From: an uncultured Sutterella sp.
GTDB lineage: Bacteria; Pseudomonadota; Gammaproteobacteria; Burkholderiales; Burkholderiaceae_F
DNA: 64,000 nt
Direction: 5' to 3'
Assembly: GCA_900544345.1 (NCBI GenBank)
Contig: UQUR01000005.1
Coordinates: 62,001 to 126,000 of the forward strand
In this document: positions 1 to 7,849 of the stretch, piece after piece
Position numbering within the stretch: the first letter of the stretch is position 1
Layout of the letters: every line of letters starts with the position of its first letter
The notes under the pieces: generated by a model
The model's input: only the letters and a program-made list of their open reading frames with translations
The model's database searches: none
Told to the model about the DNA's origin: nothing
Translations under genes and position numbers: made by a program

Positions 1-870
1 TTGCAAACCACCTTTATCACGATTACTTTGTATACCGAAATAAGTCCATTCAGCGCCATCCTCAAACTTCAGATTAAAGGTATCCTGTATCCAATCATCA
101 TAGGAAACTTTTGAAGTATTATTTTTCTTCCAATCTGAATTCATCCAAGTTTTCTCATCCCCAAACCAATACGACCCTACTCCGGAAAATGTAATTTCTA
201 TTGAACCTGGATTATCCAAAGTTCTATCATCCATCATGTCCAATGTTCCAACCAATTTATTTTGAGTCGAATTAAACTTGATTGTGCTGCCATTCTTAGC
301 GCTCAGTAAATCTGGACTTCTGGCAATTGTCCATAATTGAACTATCGAATTTGAATTGCCAATTACTGCATTTGCTCCATCTAAATAGAGCAGATTAGCT
401 CCTACGGTCTCCGGCCCATCTATCTGCTCAATCTTCGCAACAACATTGCCGTTAAATCTATAAGTGGCTCCCTTTTTCGCGTAAAAAATATGGTTGCCGG
501 GAGCACCTCCTGTCCATCCTTTATCTATCTCCTGAGCACTTAGGTAAGCAAAGGTATCGCCATTGATATTAACTTCTGATTTATTCCCCAGACTTATCGT
601 AAATTGATTGCCAGTAATTTTGGCATAGTGCACAAGTTCTAATCCCGAATAACTAGACACAAGACCATCCTGAAACAGTGTATCTGTAAGAGTTATATTT
701 TCTTTTGAATAATCTTTAGCAATCAGGATATTATTTTCATTGACAAAGGCAATTGGAGCTGCTGCAGTAACTGAACAAAAACTTAGTGTAATGCAAAAGC
801 TAAGGGTACTTAATGAAAATGCTTTATTAGTAGTAAATCTAAATTTGCGGGGGGGGGCAATTTTAATCAT
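1..870 (-). CDS. Exported, probably autotransporter-type surface protein (3' end cut by window)
   Basis: Read by hand on the minus strand: an ATG whose first base is 870, preceded by AAGGA about 8 nt upstream, opens a frame that stays open to base 1, so at least 290 codons are present and the C-terminus lies outside. The N-terminus is basic (MIKIAPPRKFRF) followed near residues 20-40 by a hydrophobic, Ala-ending stretch, consistent with a signal peptide. The rest is rich in Asn, Gly, Ser and Thr in a beta-rich, repeat-like pattern typical of autotransporter passengers. No beta-barrel is visible because the end is missing, so the class is inferred. Codons 5-8 are made from a run of nine C on the coding strand, so a one-base slip breaks the frame at once. 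Confidence 0.6.
   Translation of the reverse strand, partial: MIKIAPPRKFRFTTNKAFSLSTLSFCITLSFCSVTAAAPIAFVNENNILIAKDYSKENITLTDTLFQDGLVSSYSGLELVHYAKITGNQFTISLGNKSEVNINGDTFAYLSAQEIDKGWTGGAPGNHIFYAKKGATYRFNGNVVAKIEQIDGPETVGANLLYLDGANAVIGNSNSIVQLWTIARSPDLLSAKNGSTIKFNSTQNKLVGTLDMMDDRTLDNPGSIEITFSGVGSYWFGDEKTWMNSDWKKNNTSKVSYDDWIQDTFNLKFEDGAEWTYFGIQSNRDKGGLQ
849..857. repeat. G9 homopolymer inside the first codons of the edge surface-protein gene
   Basis: Nine consecutive G on the plus strand (nine C on the coding strand) start 13 nt after the first base of the start codon. With nine, the frame reads Ala-Pro-Pro-Arg and continues open. With ten it reaches TAG three codons after the tract. Such tracts are classic slipped-strand mispairing sites. 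Confidence 0.85.
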
Positions 871-1135
871 GATTATTCCTTTTTTATATTAAGAGATTTT
901 TGCGATATTTTAATTTAAGACAGTTGATCAAATAAACTTTTCAGTATTTTCACTGACTAGCAGATTTTTTGAAATTCAAGTTCTTATGGGGCATCCGCTA
1001 AAACTAATCAAAATCACTTAAGAATTAGGGTTATTGATCATTCACAGCTAATAAAGATTGAGTCAAGATAATTTACACTGGAACGTGTGTGCCACGTTTA
1101 CTTCTTTTTCTCCGCTTCTCAATAGGAGTTTCGCG

Positions 1136-2515
1136 ATGACCGGTATTGTTATCGTTATTATTTCCGTTGTGGCAGCGGCATACCTCATCGTTAAGAAATA
1201 CTACGCTCCGGGTGCCCTGCTGTTTGTTGGCCTCATCACACTGGCTGTGGTGGCGCTCATTTCCCCCGCCCCGATTCTTACGGGTAAAAAAGCTACTCAT
1301 TTAGAAGGCTTAGACGTCATCCAGATCATGACTAACCTCTTGCAAAGCCGCGCAGCAGGCTTAGGCATGAACATCATGATCATTGGCGGCTTTGCTTCCT
1401 ACATGGACCGCATCGGTGCTGCCGGAGCTTTGGTCCGCTTGAGTGTTAAACCTCTGTCTTATCTACGCTCACCCTACATCATCATGGTGTTGGGTACCAT
1501 GATCAGCATTGCATTGAACGTGTTCATTCCGTCTGCTGCAGGCCTGGCTTTGTTGCTTATGGTTTCCATGTACCCGATCCTTTTAGCTGGTGGTGTTTCC
1601 CGTCAATCGGCTGCTGCCAGTATTGTGATGAGTGGCTGCGTGTGCTTGGGACCGTCCGGGGCCAACAACCTCTTAGGTTCTGAATTAACCAATATGCACG
1701 TGATGGATTTCTTCTTAAATGTGCAATGGATCATTGCTTGGCCCGCTTTGATTGTGCTCTTCATTTCCCACTACTTCATCCAACAATGGTTTGATAAGCG
1801 TGATTTAGCTAGTGGCAAGATCACCAAAGAAGACTTCCTGGCAACGGCTACACAAGCAGAAAACAAGCAACCCGATGCTCCGGCTTTCTATGCTTTGTTC
1901 CCGTTGATTCCCGTGATTATGCTCTTTGTCTTCTCGCCTCTCATGTACAAAGGCATTCGCATGGAAGTCGTTACGGCACTTATCTGCTCAACGCTTTTTG
2001 CGTTAGTCATCCACGGTATCCGCACCCGTAGCCTCAAGGAATGTCTAGCATCTCTTAAGTCTTTTGCTCAAGGCATGGGTAAAGTCTTTACCTCTACCGT
2101 GTTCCTGATCGTGTGCGCTGAAGTGTTTGCTCAGGGCTTGACGAAGTCTGGCGGCATTGACACGATTATTCAGGCGGTTTCTAGTATGGACGCCGGTGCG
2201 ATTGCCCTTTACACCGCTATGGTTGTAATCGTTGCTTTGGCAGCATTTGTAACTGGTTCGGGCAACGCCTCGTTCTTCAGTTTCGCACCGATGATTCCGG
2301 ATGCAGCACTGACCGTTGGCGCTAACGCTGCGTTCATGATTTCTCCGCTTCAATTAATTAGCGGCATCATGCGCTCCTCCAGCCCCGTGGCCGGTGTTAC
2401 GATTGCTGTCTCCGGTTTAAGCGGTCTAGATCCGTTCGTGGTAGTGCGCCGTTCAATCCCCGTCATGTTCCTGACCGGTATTGCGGTTTACTTCAGCGCC
2501 ATGATTCACATCTAA
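1136..2515 (+). CDS. dcuC: C4-dicarboxylate transporter, DcuC family
   Basis: Integral inner-membrane carrier of the DcuC family, which moves fumarate, succinate, malate or aspartate in anaerobic metabolism. From ATG 1136 it is 459 aa, close to the 461 aa of E. coli DcuC. It has about a dozen hydrophobic segments and the family-like stretches LGMNIMIIGGFASYM and SSPVAGVTIAVSG. I prefer ATG 1136 over the upstream in-frame start near 1058 because AATAGGAG sits about 8 nt before it and the upstream 26 residues are not membrane-like. A terminator follows. The next gene is an amidohydrolase with its own ribosome site, possibly a functional neighbour in nitrogen or dicarboxylate scavenging. The precise substrate cannot be read from sequence. 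Confidence 0.88.
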   Translation: MTGIVIVIISVVAAAYLIVKKYYAPGALLFVGLITLAVVALISPAPILTGKKATHLEGLDVIQIMTNLLQSRAAGLGMNIMIIGGFASYMDRIGAAGALVRLSVKPLSYLRSPYIIMVLGTMISIALNVFIPSAAGLALLLMVSMYPILLAGGVSRQSAAASIVMSGCVCLGPSGANNLLGSELTNMHVMDFFLNVQWIIAWPALIVLFISHYFIQQWFDKRDLASGKITKEDFLATATQAENKQPDAPAFYALFPLIPVIMLFVFSPLMYKGIRMEVVTALICSTLFALVIHGIRTRSLKECLASLKSFAQGMGKVFTSTVFLIVCAEVFAQGLTKSGGIDTIIQAVSSMDAGAIALYTAMVVIVALAAFVTGSGNASFFSFAPMIPDAALTVGANAAFMISPLQLISGIMRSSSPVAGVTIAVSGLSGLDPFVVVRRSIPVMFLTGIAVYFSAMIHI

Positions 2516-2543
2516 TGGATTGTCAATTTATGTGAAACAAACT

Positions 2544-2580
2544 CACCACCCGGAAACCATGTTCTCGGGTGGTGTTTTTA
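2544..2580 (+). terminator. Rho-independent terminator after dcuC
   Basis: CACCACCCG and CGGGTGGTG form a GC-rich stem around a short loop, followed by TTTTTATTT. Confidence 0.8.
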
Positions 2581-2607
2581 TTTCAGCCAACTCAATAGGA
2601 CATAAAA

Positions 2608-3885
2608 ATGGATAAAGCGATTTTTGACGAAATGATTGCAACGCGCCGTCACTTGCATACCATTCCAGAAGAAGGATGGACTGAATTTCAAACAACTTAT
2701 TTGGTTGCTCAGCGACTCAAAGAATTAGGCTACACAGATATCCGTTTAGGCACTCAGATTATTAATCCAAAGGCGGTTTTGGGACGTAACGCAGAAACCG
2801 TGCAAAAAGCTATTAATCGTGCAGAAGCTGCCGGTGTTCCTCATGAATTTATTGAAAAAATTGAAGGTTACACGGGCTGTGTTGCCGTTTTTAATACTGG
2901 TCGTCCAGGCCCTGTCACCGCTTTTCGATTTGACATGGACTGCAACCCTGTTGAAGAAACCGATGACCCGGATCATGCTCCGAACCGTCAGGGATTCCGT
3001 TCGACACACCCCGGCATGATGCACGCTTGTGGTCATGATGCTCACACAGCCTTGGGCTTAGCCGTTGCACGCTGGATTATGGAACATAAAGATGAACTTA
3101 AGGGAACCTTTAAGCTTGTCTATCAACCGGCAGAAGAAGGAGTTCGCGGTGCTGTTGCTATTGTAGCTTCGGGCATTCTCGATGACGTCGACATCATTGT
3201 CGGGTCTCACTGCGGCGGCAAGGTGAAATTAGGTGAAGTAGGGCTCATTCACAAAGGCATCTTAGCCAGTACAAAATTTGATATCTACTTCAAAGGCACA
3301 CCCTCTCATGCTGGAAATAATCCCCACAAAGGCCACAGTGCATTGCTTGCCGCCAGTGCCACCGCTATGATGATTGTCGGCATCCCCCGTCACGGTGACG
3401 GCGCTTCCCGTGTGGCGGTAGGCAAACTCATTGCAGGCGAAGGGCGCAACGTCACACCGGTTCATGCCTATATGCAAACGGAAGTTCGAGGAGAGACTGC
3501 TGAAATCAATGATTACCTGTGCCAAAAGATTGAGCACATCGTCAAAGGCAATTCCGAAGCCTACGAAGTGGAAGGTCGCATTGAAAAAGTGGGCGAAGCT
3601 ACAACGATTATTGAGTGCCCGGAAGTTTTAAACGATTTGAAAGAAATCGCTGAAAATATTCCTGAAGTCACCAAAGTTGTCGATCTTTGTTCGCCCGCAG
3701 GCAGCGAAGACTTCACCATAATGCTGCGCCGCGTGGTCGAAAGAGGCGGCACAGGCGGCATGTTCCGCTGGGGCTGCAACCATCACGGACACCACCGTTC
3801 GGACTTTGATCTGCAGGATACGCAGTCGATGCCGATCGGTTTTGAAATCTTCACGCAATATGCAAAGAAGGTTAACGGAATTTAG
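2608..3885 (+). CDS. M20 family metallo-amidohydrolase (AbgA/aminoacylase-like)
   Basis: Cytosolic zinc or manganese amidohydrolase of peptidase family M20D, 425 aa. Metal-binding and catalytic signatures are visible: FRFDMD near residues 107-111, MHACGHDAHTA at 138-147 (H139, H143, D144) and QPAEEG at 173-178 (catalytic E176/E177). A dimerisation lid domain lies between about 210 and 320, and the terminal HHGHHRSDFD supplies the last ligand region. A 30-residue insertion near residues 60-85 resembles that of p-aminobenzoyl-glutamate hydrolase subunit A, but substrates of this family (N-acyl amino acids, PABA-Glu, dipeptides) cannot be separated by sight. The start follows AGGACATAAAA. No signal peptide. 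It may act with the carrier upstream, but a terminator separates them. Confidence 0.85.
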   Translation: MDKAIFDEMIATRRHLHTIPEEGWTEFQTTYLVAQRLKELGYTDIRLGTQIINPKAVLGRNAETVQKAINRAEAAGVPHEFIEKIEGYTGCVAVFNTGRPGPVTAFRFDMDCNPVEETDDPDHAPNRQGFRSTHPGMMHACGHDAHTALGLAVARWIMEHKDELKGTFKLVYQPAEEGVRGAVAIVASGILDDVDIIVGSHCGGKVKLGEVGLIHKGILASTKFDIYFKGTPSHAGNNPHKGHSALLAASATAMMIVGIPRHGDGASRVAVGKLIAGEGRNVTPVHAYMQTEVRGETAEINDYLCQKIEHIVKGNSEAYEVEGRIEKVGEATTIIECPEVLNDLKEIAENIPEVTKVVDLCSPAGSEDFTIMLRRVVERGGTGGMFRWGCNHHGHHRSDFDLQDTQSMPIGFEIFTQYAKKVNGI

Positions 3886-3940
3886 TCGCCTGCCTCTCTG
3901 AAGTCTTCTCTTATCATTGAGAAGACTCAAGCAACAAAAA

Positions 3941-3974
3941 CGCCGGTCAAATTCATGACCGGCGATTTTTTTTT
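3941..3974. terminator. Bidirectional terminator between convergent genes
   Basis: CGCCGGTCA and TGACCGGCG form a 9-bp stem. T runs flank it in both directions (ATTTTTTTT on plus, TTTTTG on minus), so it can serve both the amidohydrolase and the small gene at 3989. A second perfect hairpin, AGTCTTCTC/GAGAAGACT, lies just before it at 3902-3927. Confidence 0.85.
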
Positions 3975-3988
3975 GAAAAGAAAAGTGT

Positions 3989-4171
3989 TTACTTTCTCGG
4001 AGAGTCTTTTTCGTCCAAATGGCATTTGCTTTCCACGAAGCACTTGCGTTCATAAAACTCCCCTTTTTTACCTGTATTGAAAGAGGATACCGGGCGATGG
4101 TAACCCATTACTCGAGTCCAAACTTCACAGGGTTGACGTTCACTATCCTTCAGTTGCACTTGTTCAGCCAT
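3989..4171 (-). CDS. Small stand-alone NRDD-type protein (anaerobic ribonucleotide reductase C-terminal-like)
   Basis: A 60-aa protein with the motif CEVWTRVMGYHRPV followed by SSFNTGKKGEFYERK, which resembles the C-terminal stretch of class III ribonucleotide reductase NrdD (Y-x-R-P-V-x-x-x-N-x-G-K-x-x-E-F-x-x-R). The glycyl-radical and substrate domains are absent, so it is not an enzyme by itself. Start ATG 4171 is chosen because GTGGAGG lies 6 nt upstream; an in-frame upstream start at 4192 lacks this. Short free-standing proteins of this kind are annotated in other anaerobes; their role is unknown. Its promoter region carries two copies of a sequence resembling NrdR boxes (see 4205-4262), and nrdR itself is in this window. 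Confidence 0.68.
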   Translation of the reverse strand: MAEQVQLKDSERQPCEVWTRVMGYHRPVSSFNTGKKGEFYERKCFVESKCHLDEKDSPRK

Positions 4172-4204
4172 CTTTGCCTCCACAAAACTCAATCTTACGG
4201 TTAG

Positions 4205-4262
4205 ATCAATATATCACAACAGATGGTGCTTTGTTCAATACTTTTTATCAATATATACGATA
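4205..4262 (-). promoter_or_regulatory. Promoter with tandem NrdR-like boxes upstream of the NRDD-type gene
   Basis: The 10-mer ATCAATATAT occurs at 4205-4214 and again at 4247-4256, 42 bp apart, i.e. about four helical turns. Each contains the core CAATATAT found in the NrdR-box consensus (ACAC-wATATmTw-GTGT), though the outer halves match poorly. On the minus strand TATATT (4208-4213) can be a -10 box with TTGAAC upstream as a loosely spaced -35. Confidence 0.4.
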
Positions 4263-4438
4263 GCCTATAGTCTTAAGCTTTAAAGAATTGAAAATACTTC
4301 AGGCATTTTCCTCTCATGCGATCAAAATCATCGAGAAATTCATGCTTCAAAAAATATGACGATATACAATAACGGTATTCACAGTGCCGCTCGGTCTCGT
4401 CGGTCGGTCTTTTTCTTCTTTTTTCTCTTGGATGAACC

Positions 4439-5044
4439 ATGAAATATTTTGATTTCGAGCTCTTGGGTATTAAGCGCAAGCTTCCTTTCGTTAAAGTTAA
4501 GGGCCGTCTGTCATTGGCAAGTTTCGTAGTGATTTCTGATACCGAGCTTGTTCAGGCTGCCGCTCCTGAATTAGTAAAGCGCTTACCTGAAGTGGACCTT
4601 TTAATGACGGCAGAAGCCAAAGGCATCATTCTTGCTTATGAAATGAGCCGCATCATGGGTATGAAAGACTTTATCGTCGCTCGCAAGAGCTATAAGCCCT
4701 ATATGCAAAATGCACTTTCTCATACGCTCAATTCCGTGACCACGCAAAAGCAGCAAACGCTTTGGTTGGACGGCCACGATGTAGAGCGCATCAAGGGTAA
4801 GCGCGTAGCCTTAATTGATGATGTATTTGCCACAGGTGAATCACTTGCCGCTATCGAAGCTCTGGCGACCGAAGCCGGTGCTCAAGTTGTGGCACGAGCT
4901 GCCATTCTCGCAGAGCTGGAATCGGTGGGTCGTCCTGATCTGATTTATCTTAAGGAACACTATGTGTTCCGGGCCGAAGATGACGGCACCTTTACGCCGA
5001 TTAAAACACTCAAAGATATGGAAGAAGCAAAGAACGCCGAATAA
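4439..5044 (+). CDS. Purine-type phosphoribosyltransferase
   Basis: Cytosolic PRTase, 201 aa, converting a purine base plus PRPP to its nucleotide (salvage). The 13-residue PRPP-binding motif VALIDDVFATGES is at about 123-135, with the two acidic residues and Thr-Gly typical of the family. Overall plan resembles adenine or xanthine phosphoribosyltransferases and PurR-like PRT domains, but no helix-turn-helix precedes it. Base preference is not decidable here. Upstream 267 bp contain a possible -10 (TACAAT, 4365-4370) but no purine riboswitch that I can recognise. A strong terminator follows, so it is probably monocistronic. Confidence 0.78.
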   Translation: MKYFDFELLGIKRKLPFVKVKGRLSLASFVVISDTELVQAAAPELVKRLPEVDLLMTAEAKGIILAYEMSRIMGMKDFIVARKSYKPYMQNALSHTLNSVTTQKQQTLWLDGHDVERIKGKRVALIDDVFATGESLAAIEALATEAGAQVVARAAILAELESVGRPDLIYLKEHYVFRAEDDGTFTPIKTLKDMEEAKNAE

Positions 5045-5057
5045 CATTGAACTGAAA

Positions 5058-5094
5058 ACGGCCTCGATTAGAAATCATCGGGGCCGATTTTTTT
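5058..5094 (+). terminator. Terminator after phosphoribosyltransferase gene
   Basis: ACGGCCTCGAT pairs with ATCATCGGGGCCG-like right arm (imperfect stem), followed by ATTTTTTTC. Confidence 0.75.
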
Positions 5095-5119
5095 CTCTCA
5101 ACTATTTGAGATAGGTCTT

Positions 5120-5300
5120 TTGACTTCCTCCATCGCCTTGAAAGACGAGGTTTCCCTGTTTAGCTTTTGGCTTCGCAAGGAAGGTTCCTGTTGCTGACTG
5201 AATACTCACCGTTACCGGTCAGCACTCCATTCACTTCACAGGCGATCCGCTTTTTATCGTGTGCGGTCGGGCCAGTCCGGCCCTTCTTCTTCACGTTGAT
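5120..5300 (-). ncRNA. Putative omega/re-RNA (TnpB guide RNA) spanning tnpB 3' end and element right end
   Basis: In TnpB systems the guide scaffold overlaps the 3' part of tnpB and ends at the transposon right end, with the guide read from flanking DNA. Here the conserved-looking hairpin CCTCGTC...GGCGATGGAGG ends at the TCAA site, and the predicted guide begins with AAGACCTATCTCAAAT (5119 downwards on the minus strand). The 5' limit is arbitrary. Confidence 0.4.
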
Positions 5301-6506
5301 CGCTCCCACCACATCCGCATTCTCCTCGTACCCACACTGCACGCAGTCAAACACGGCCTGCTTCGGGCGATTCTTTGAATCACAATGCCCGCAGTGAGGG
5401 CAGGTCTGTGTGGTGTATTGCGGGGCGACCGTTACCAGTAAACCACCCTCTTTTTGCAGCGCCCAATCCAGAGTTCGTCTGAAATCGTAAAAACCCGTAC
5501 GCAAAATCGAGCGGTTTAAGCCGCTTTTTTGCTTCACGTTTTTTCCTGGATTCTCAATCGTTCCCTTCGCACTTTTTGTCATATTTCTCACTCGTAAATC
5601 TTCAGCGTACACACAGCCGTACTCTTGCGCGAGCGTGTGCGCCGTCTTCTTGTGGAAATCCTGACGAATGTGGCGAATTTTCTGATGGGCTTTTTGCAGC
5701 CGATGCAACAGTTTTCTGCGTTTGCGGCTAGGTTGGTGTTTGTCAAACGGCTCAGCCAACTTCTTTTTTGCCAGCTTCTTTCTTGAGCTAGCGTTTAATG
5801 AAAGTTGCCGTTGCAGTTTAGCAATTTTAAGTTCCTGAGCTTTAATGGCTTCGGTATCAAGATCAAAGAACAGTCCGTCACTGATCGTGACGGCATGAAC
5901 GACCCCCAAGTCGATGCCGACATCAAGTGTTTTCATTGCCGGTTGTTCAATCTCAAAAACAACGGCAAAAGAAATAAACCACTTGCCGACTTCTTTACTG
6001 ACAGTGGCTTGTTTCACAGATCCTTTAACCCATGAACCGTTACCGTCACGAAAACGAATGTCACGGCTTTTTCGATATCGAACCCAACCCAATTTCGGTA
6101 ATTTAACTCGGGCGTTTCCCTCATCAATATGCTCGGGTTTGATTTGAGGTAATCGAAAGCCATCTCCAATATCTTTACTTTTGAAATGAGGCCAGCCTTT
6201 TTTTGCCGGATCAGCTTTTTTTCGGAAGTAATCGGATAGGCCCCGGGAAAGATCCATTAAAGTTTGCTGCAAGGGTTGGGAGGGAACCTCACGAAGGAAA
6301 GCGGTTTCAGATTCTTTTTTCCAAGCGGTTAACTCACGGCTCAGTTCGTTGTAGGTTAAAAGTTTTTTCTGTTGATCTTTGAGTTCATTTTGCAAAGCCA
6401 GAGCCTTATTAAACACCAAGCGACAGCAACCGGCGGTTCGGCTCATGAGCGACCGCTGGTCTTTGTCGGGTAGAAGTTCAAATCGAAAGCCACAAGTAAT
6501 TTGCAT
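5160..6506 (-). CDS. tnpB: TnpB RNA-guided endonuclease (IS200/IS605 OrfB)
   Basis: About 448 aa from ATG 6506 (ATG 6518 adds four residues). Domain order: N-terminal OrfB helix-turn-helix/wedge region (FRFELLPDKDQ), RuvC-like core and C-terminal zinc ribbon. Numbered from the 6518 start, the catalytic acids are all present: D203 in GIDLGVVHA, E306 in YAEDLRV and D402 in NADVVGAINV; the zinc ligands are C373/C376 and C392/C395 (CPHCGH, CVQCGY). It is therefore likely an active nuclease. TnpB proteins cut DNA guided by the RNA from their own right end and promote element retention. No partner transposase lies nearby. Its proteins' codon use is not obviously foreign. Confidence 0.9.
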   Translation of the reverse strand: MQITCGFRFELLPDKDQRSLMSRTAGCCRLVFNKALALQNELKDQQKKLLTYNELSRELTAWKKESETAFLREVPSQPLQQTLMDLSRGLSDYFRKKADPAKKGWPHFKSKDIGDGFRLPQIKPEHIDEGNARVKLPKLGWVRYRKSRDIRFRDGNGSWVKGSVKQATVSKEVGKWFISFAVVFEIEQPAMKTLDVGIDLGVVHAVTISDGLFFDLDTEAIKAQELKIAKLQRQLSLNASSRKKLAKKKLAEPFDKHQPSRKRRKLLHRLQKAHQKIRHIRQDFHKKTAHTLAQEYGCVYAEDLRVRNMTKSAKGTIENPGKNVKQKSGLNRSILRTGFYDFRRTLDWALQKEGGLLVTVAPQYTTQTCPHCGHCDSKNRPKQAVFDCVQCGYEENADVVGAINVKKKGRTGPTAHDKKRIACEVNGVLTGNGEYSVSNRNLPCEAKS

Positions 6507-6570
6507 AATCCGGAACATTACCGGACTATACTTCAGTTTTAGATGTAGCCGGTTTCTTATGTCCCCGTCA

Positions 6571-7641
6571 TTATTGGCAGGATTTTAAGAAACCTTTGAA
6601 AAAGTTCTCGATCTTATCAAACGGGATCTTCTTGTCATACAAATCCGTGTGATTGGCTCCCGGAATAATCATCAGCTCCTTATTGTCCCCTTTCAATTTC
6701 TTGAAAGCGTCTTCACTAAAGTAGCGGGAGTGAGCTTTTTCGCCGTGAATCACCAAAACAGCGCTTCGGATTTCGTCCGTGAAACTCAATAGGGGCATGT
6801 TGATAAAGGACAAAGATGAAGTCTTATTCCAGCCGCCGTTTGAGTTAAGTGAACGTTTGTGATATCCGCGTTCAGTCTTGTAGTAGGCATAGTAGTCTTT
6901 CACAAACTGAGGAGCGTCTGCCGGCAAAACATCCGGTACACCGCCGGCTAACTCATAGGAACCGTTTTTATAGTCCTGAGTGCGCTGGGCATTCAACTCT
7001 TCTTTGAGCTTATAACGTGCATCAGCGTCCATGGAATCAAAATAGCCTTTCGCATTGACCCGGCTCATGTCATACATGGTTGAGGCCACAGTCGCTTTAA
7101 TGCGCGTATCCATGGCTGCAGCGTTAAGAGCCATGCCGCCCCAGCCGCAGATGCCCAGAATACCGATGCGGCTTGGATCCACATTGTCCTGAACAGACAG
7201 AAAATCTACGGCAGCACTGAAGTCTTCCGTATTGATATCGGGTGAAGCGACATAGCGGGGAGAACCGGCGCTTTCTCCGGTAAAGGAAGGATCAAATGCA
7301 ATCGTTAAAAATCCGCGCTCGGCAAGCGTTTGTGCATAAAGCCCCGAAGATTGTTCTTTAACCGCTCCGAAGGGGCCGCTGACGGCAATGGCCGCAAGTT
7401 TTCCTTGAGCATTTTTCGGAACATACATATCAGCTGCAAGCGTGATGCCGTAGCGATTTACAAAAGTAACTTTTTTGTGCGTTACTTTGTCGCTTTGGGC
7501 AAAAACTTTATCCCATTCATTAACCATCGTTAATTTTGCTGTCTCCATAGGACTTCCTTTAATAGGGGCGGCATAAGCCGATGCAGAAAATACAGAGCAG
7601 GCCAAAACTGCAACACACATTGCTTTCAAGGATTGTTTCAT
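6571..7641 (-). CDS. Secreted alpha/beta hydrolase with Cys nucleophile
   Basis: A 356-aa exported hydrolase. Residues 1-25 form a signal peptide ending in Ala-Tyr-Ala-Ala. The nucleophile elbow reads GICGWGG with Cys165 where serine hydrolases have Ser, as in dienelactone hydrolases and YcjY-like proteins. His of the triad is probably in GANHTDLYD near residue 333. An insertion between about residues 190 and 280 forms the cap. The substrate is unknown; periplasmic location and the Cys nucleophile argue for small ester, lactone or thioester cleavage rather than a lipase role, but this is inference. Its stop codon abuts the TnpB element. Confidence 0.78.
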   Translation of the reverse strand: MKQSLKAMCVAVLACSVFSASAYAAPIKGSPMETAKLTMVNEWDKVFAQSDKVTHKKVTFVNRYGITLAADMYVPKNAQGKLAAIAVSGPFGAVKEQSSGLYAQTLAERGFLTIAFDPSFTGESAGSPRYVASPDINTEDFSAAVDFLSVQDNVDPSRIGILGICGWGGMALNAAAMDTRIKATVASTMYDMSRVNAKGYFDSMDADARYKLKEELNAQRTQDYKNGSYELAGGVPDVLPADAPQFVKDYYAYYKTERGYHKRSLNSNGGWNKTSSLSFINMPLLSFTDEIRSAVLVIHGEKAHSRYFSEDAFKKLKGDNKELMIIPGANHTDLYDKKIPFDKIENFFKGFLKSCQ

Positions 7642-7792
7642 GAAACCTTAACCTCTCAACTTTAGTCTGTTTAAAAACCATTTATTGTCAAAGGCTTACC
7701 TTTGTTTTAATGACAGTTTATGAACTCACTCATCCAATAGCAAATACTTAATTTCAATGGGTAGTCATGCTTTTTATGCATAGATTACACAC

Positions 7793-7824
7793 AAAATCGG
7801 GCAACCCCCTCTAGAGTTGCCCGA
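7793..7824 (-). terminator. Terminator after DMT permease
   Basis: TCGGGCAAC and GTTGCCCGA form a 9-bp stem; on the minus strand TTTTGTG follows. Confidence 0.75.
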
Positions 7825-7849
7825 TTGAATACTTAACTGATTTTAAATA

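Larger units (their letters stand above)
5120..6560 (-). mobile_element. Solitary IS200/IS605-family element carrying only tnpB
   Basis: No tnpA transposase is adjacent, so this is a tnpB-only (non-autonomous) element. On the minus strand the right end after the tnpB stop reads AACCTCGTC, a short loop, then GGCGATGGAGGAAGTCAA, the hairpin-plus-TCAA style end seen in this family; TCAA falls at 5120-5123 read in reverse. The left end lies just upstream of tnpB, where CCGG-taatgtt-CCGG forms a small hairpin; its exact boundary is uncertain. The element sits directly after the stop codon of the upstream hydrolase gene, which now lacks its own terminator. Confidence 0.6.

Noticed and set aside
871..1135. 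FNR site before dcuC
   Set aside because: TTGATCA-like pieces occur but no full TTGATnnnnATCAA match was seen.
4172..4438. Purine riboswitch before the phosphoribosyltransferase gene
   Set aside because: No conserved purine-riboswitch core or paired loops could be found in this stretch.
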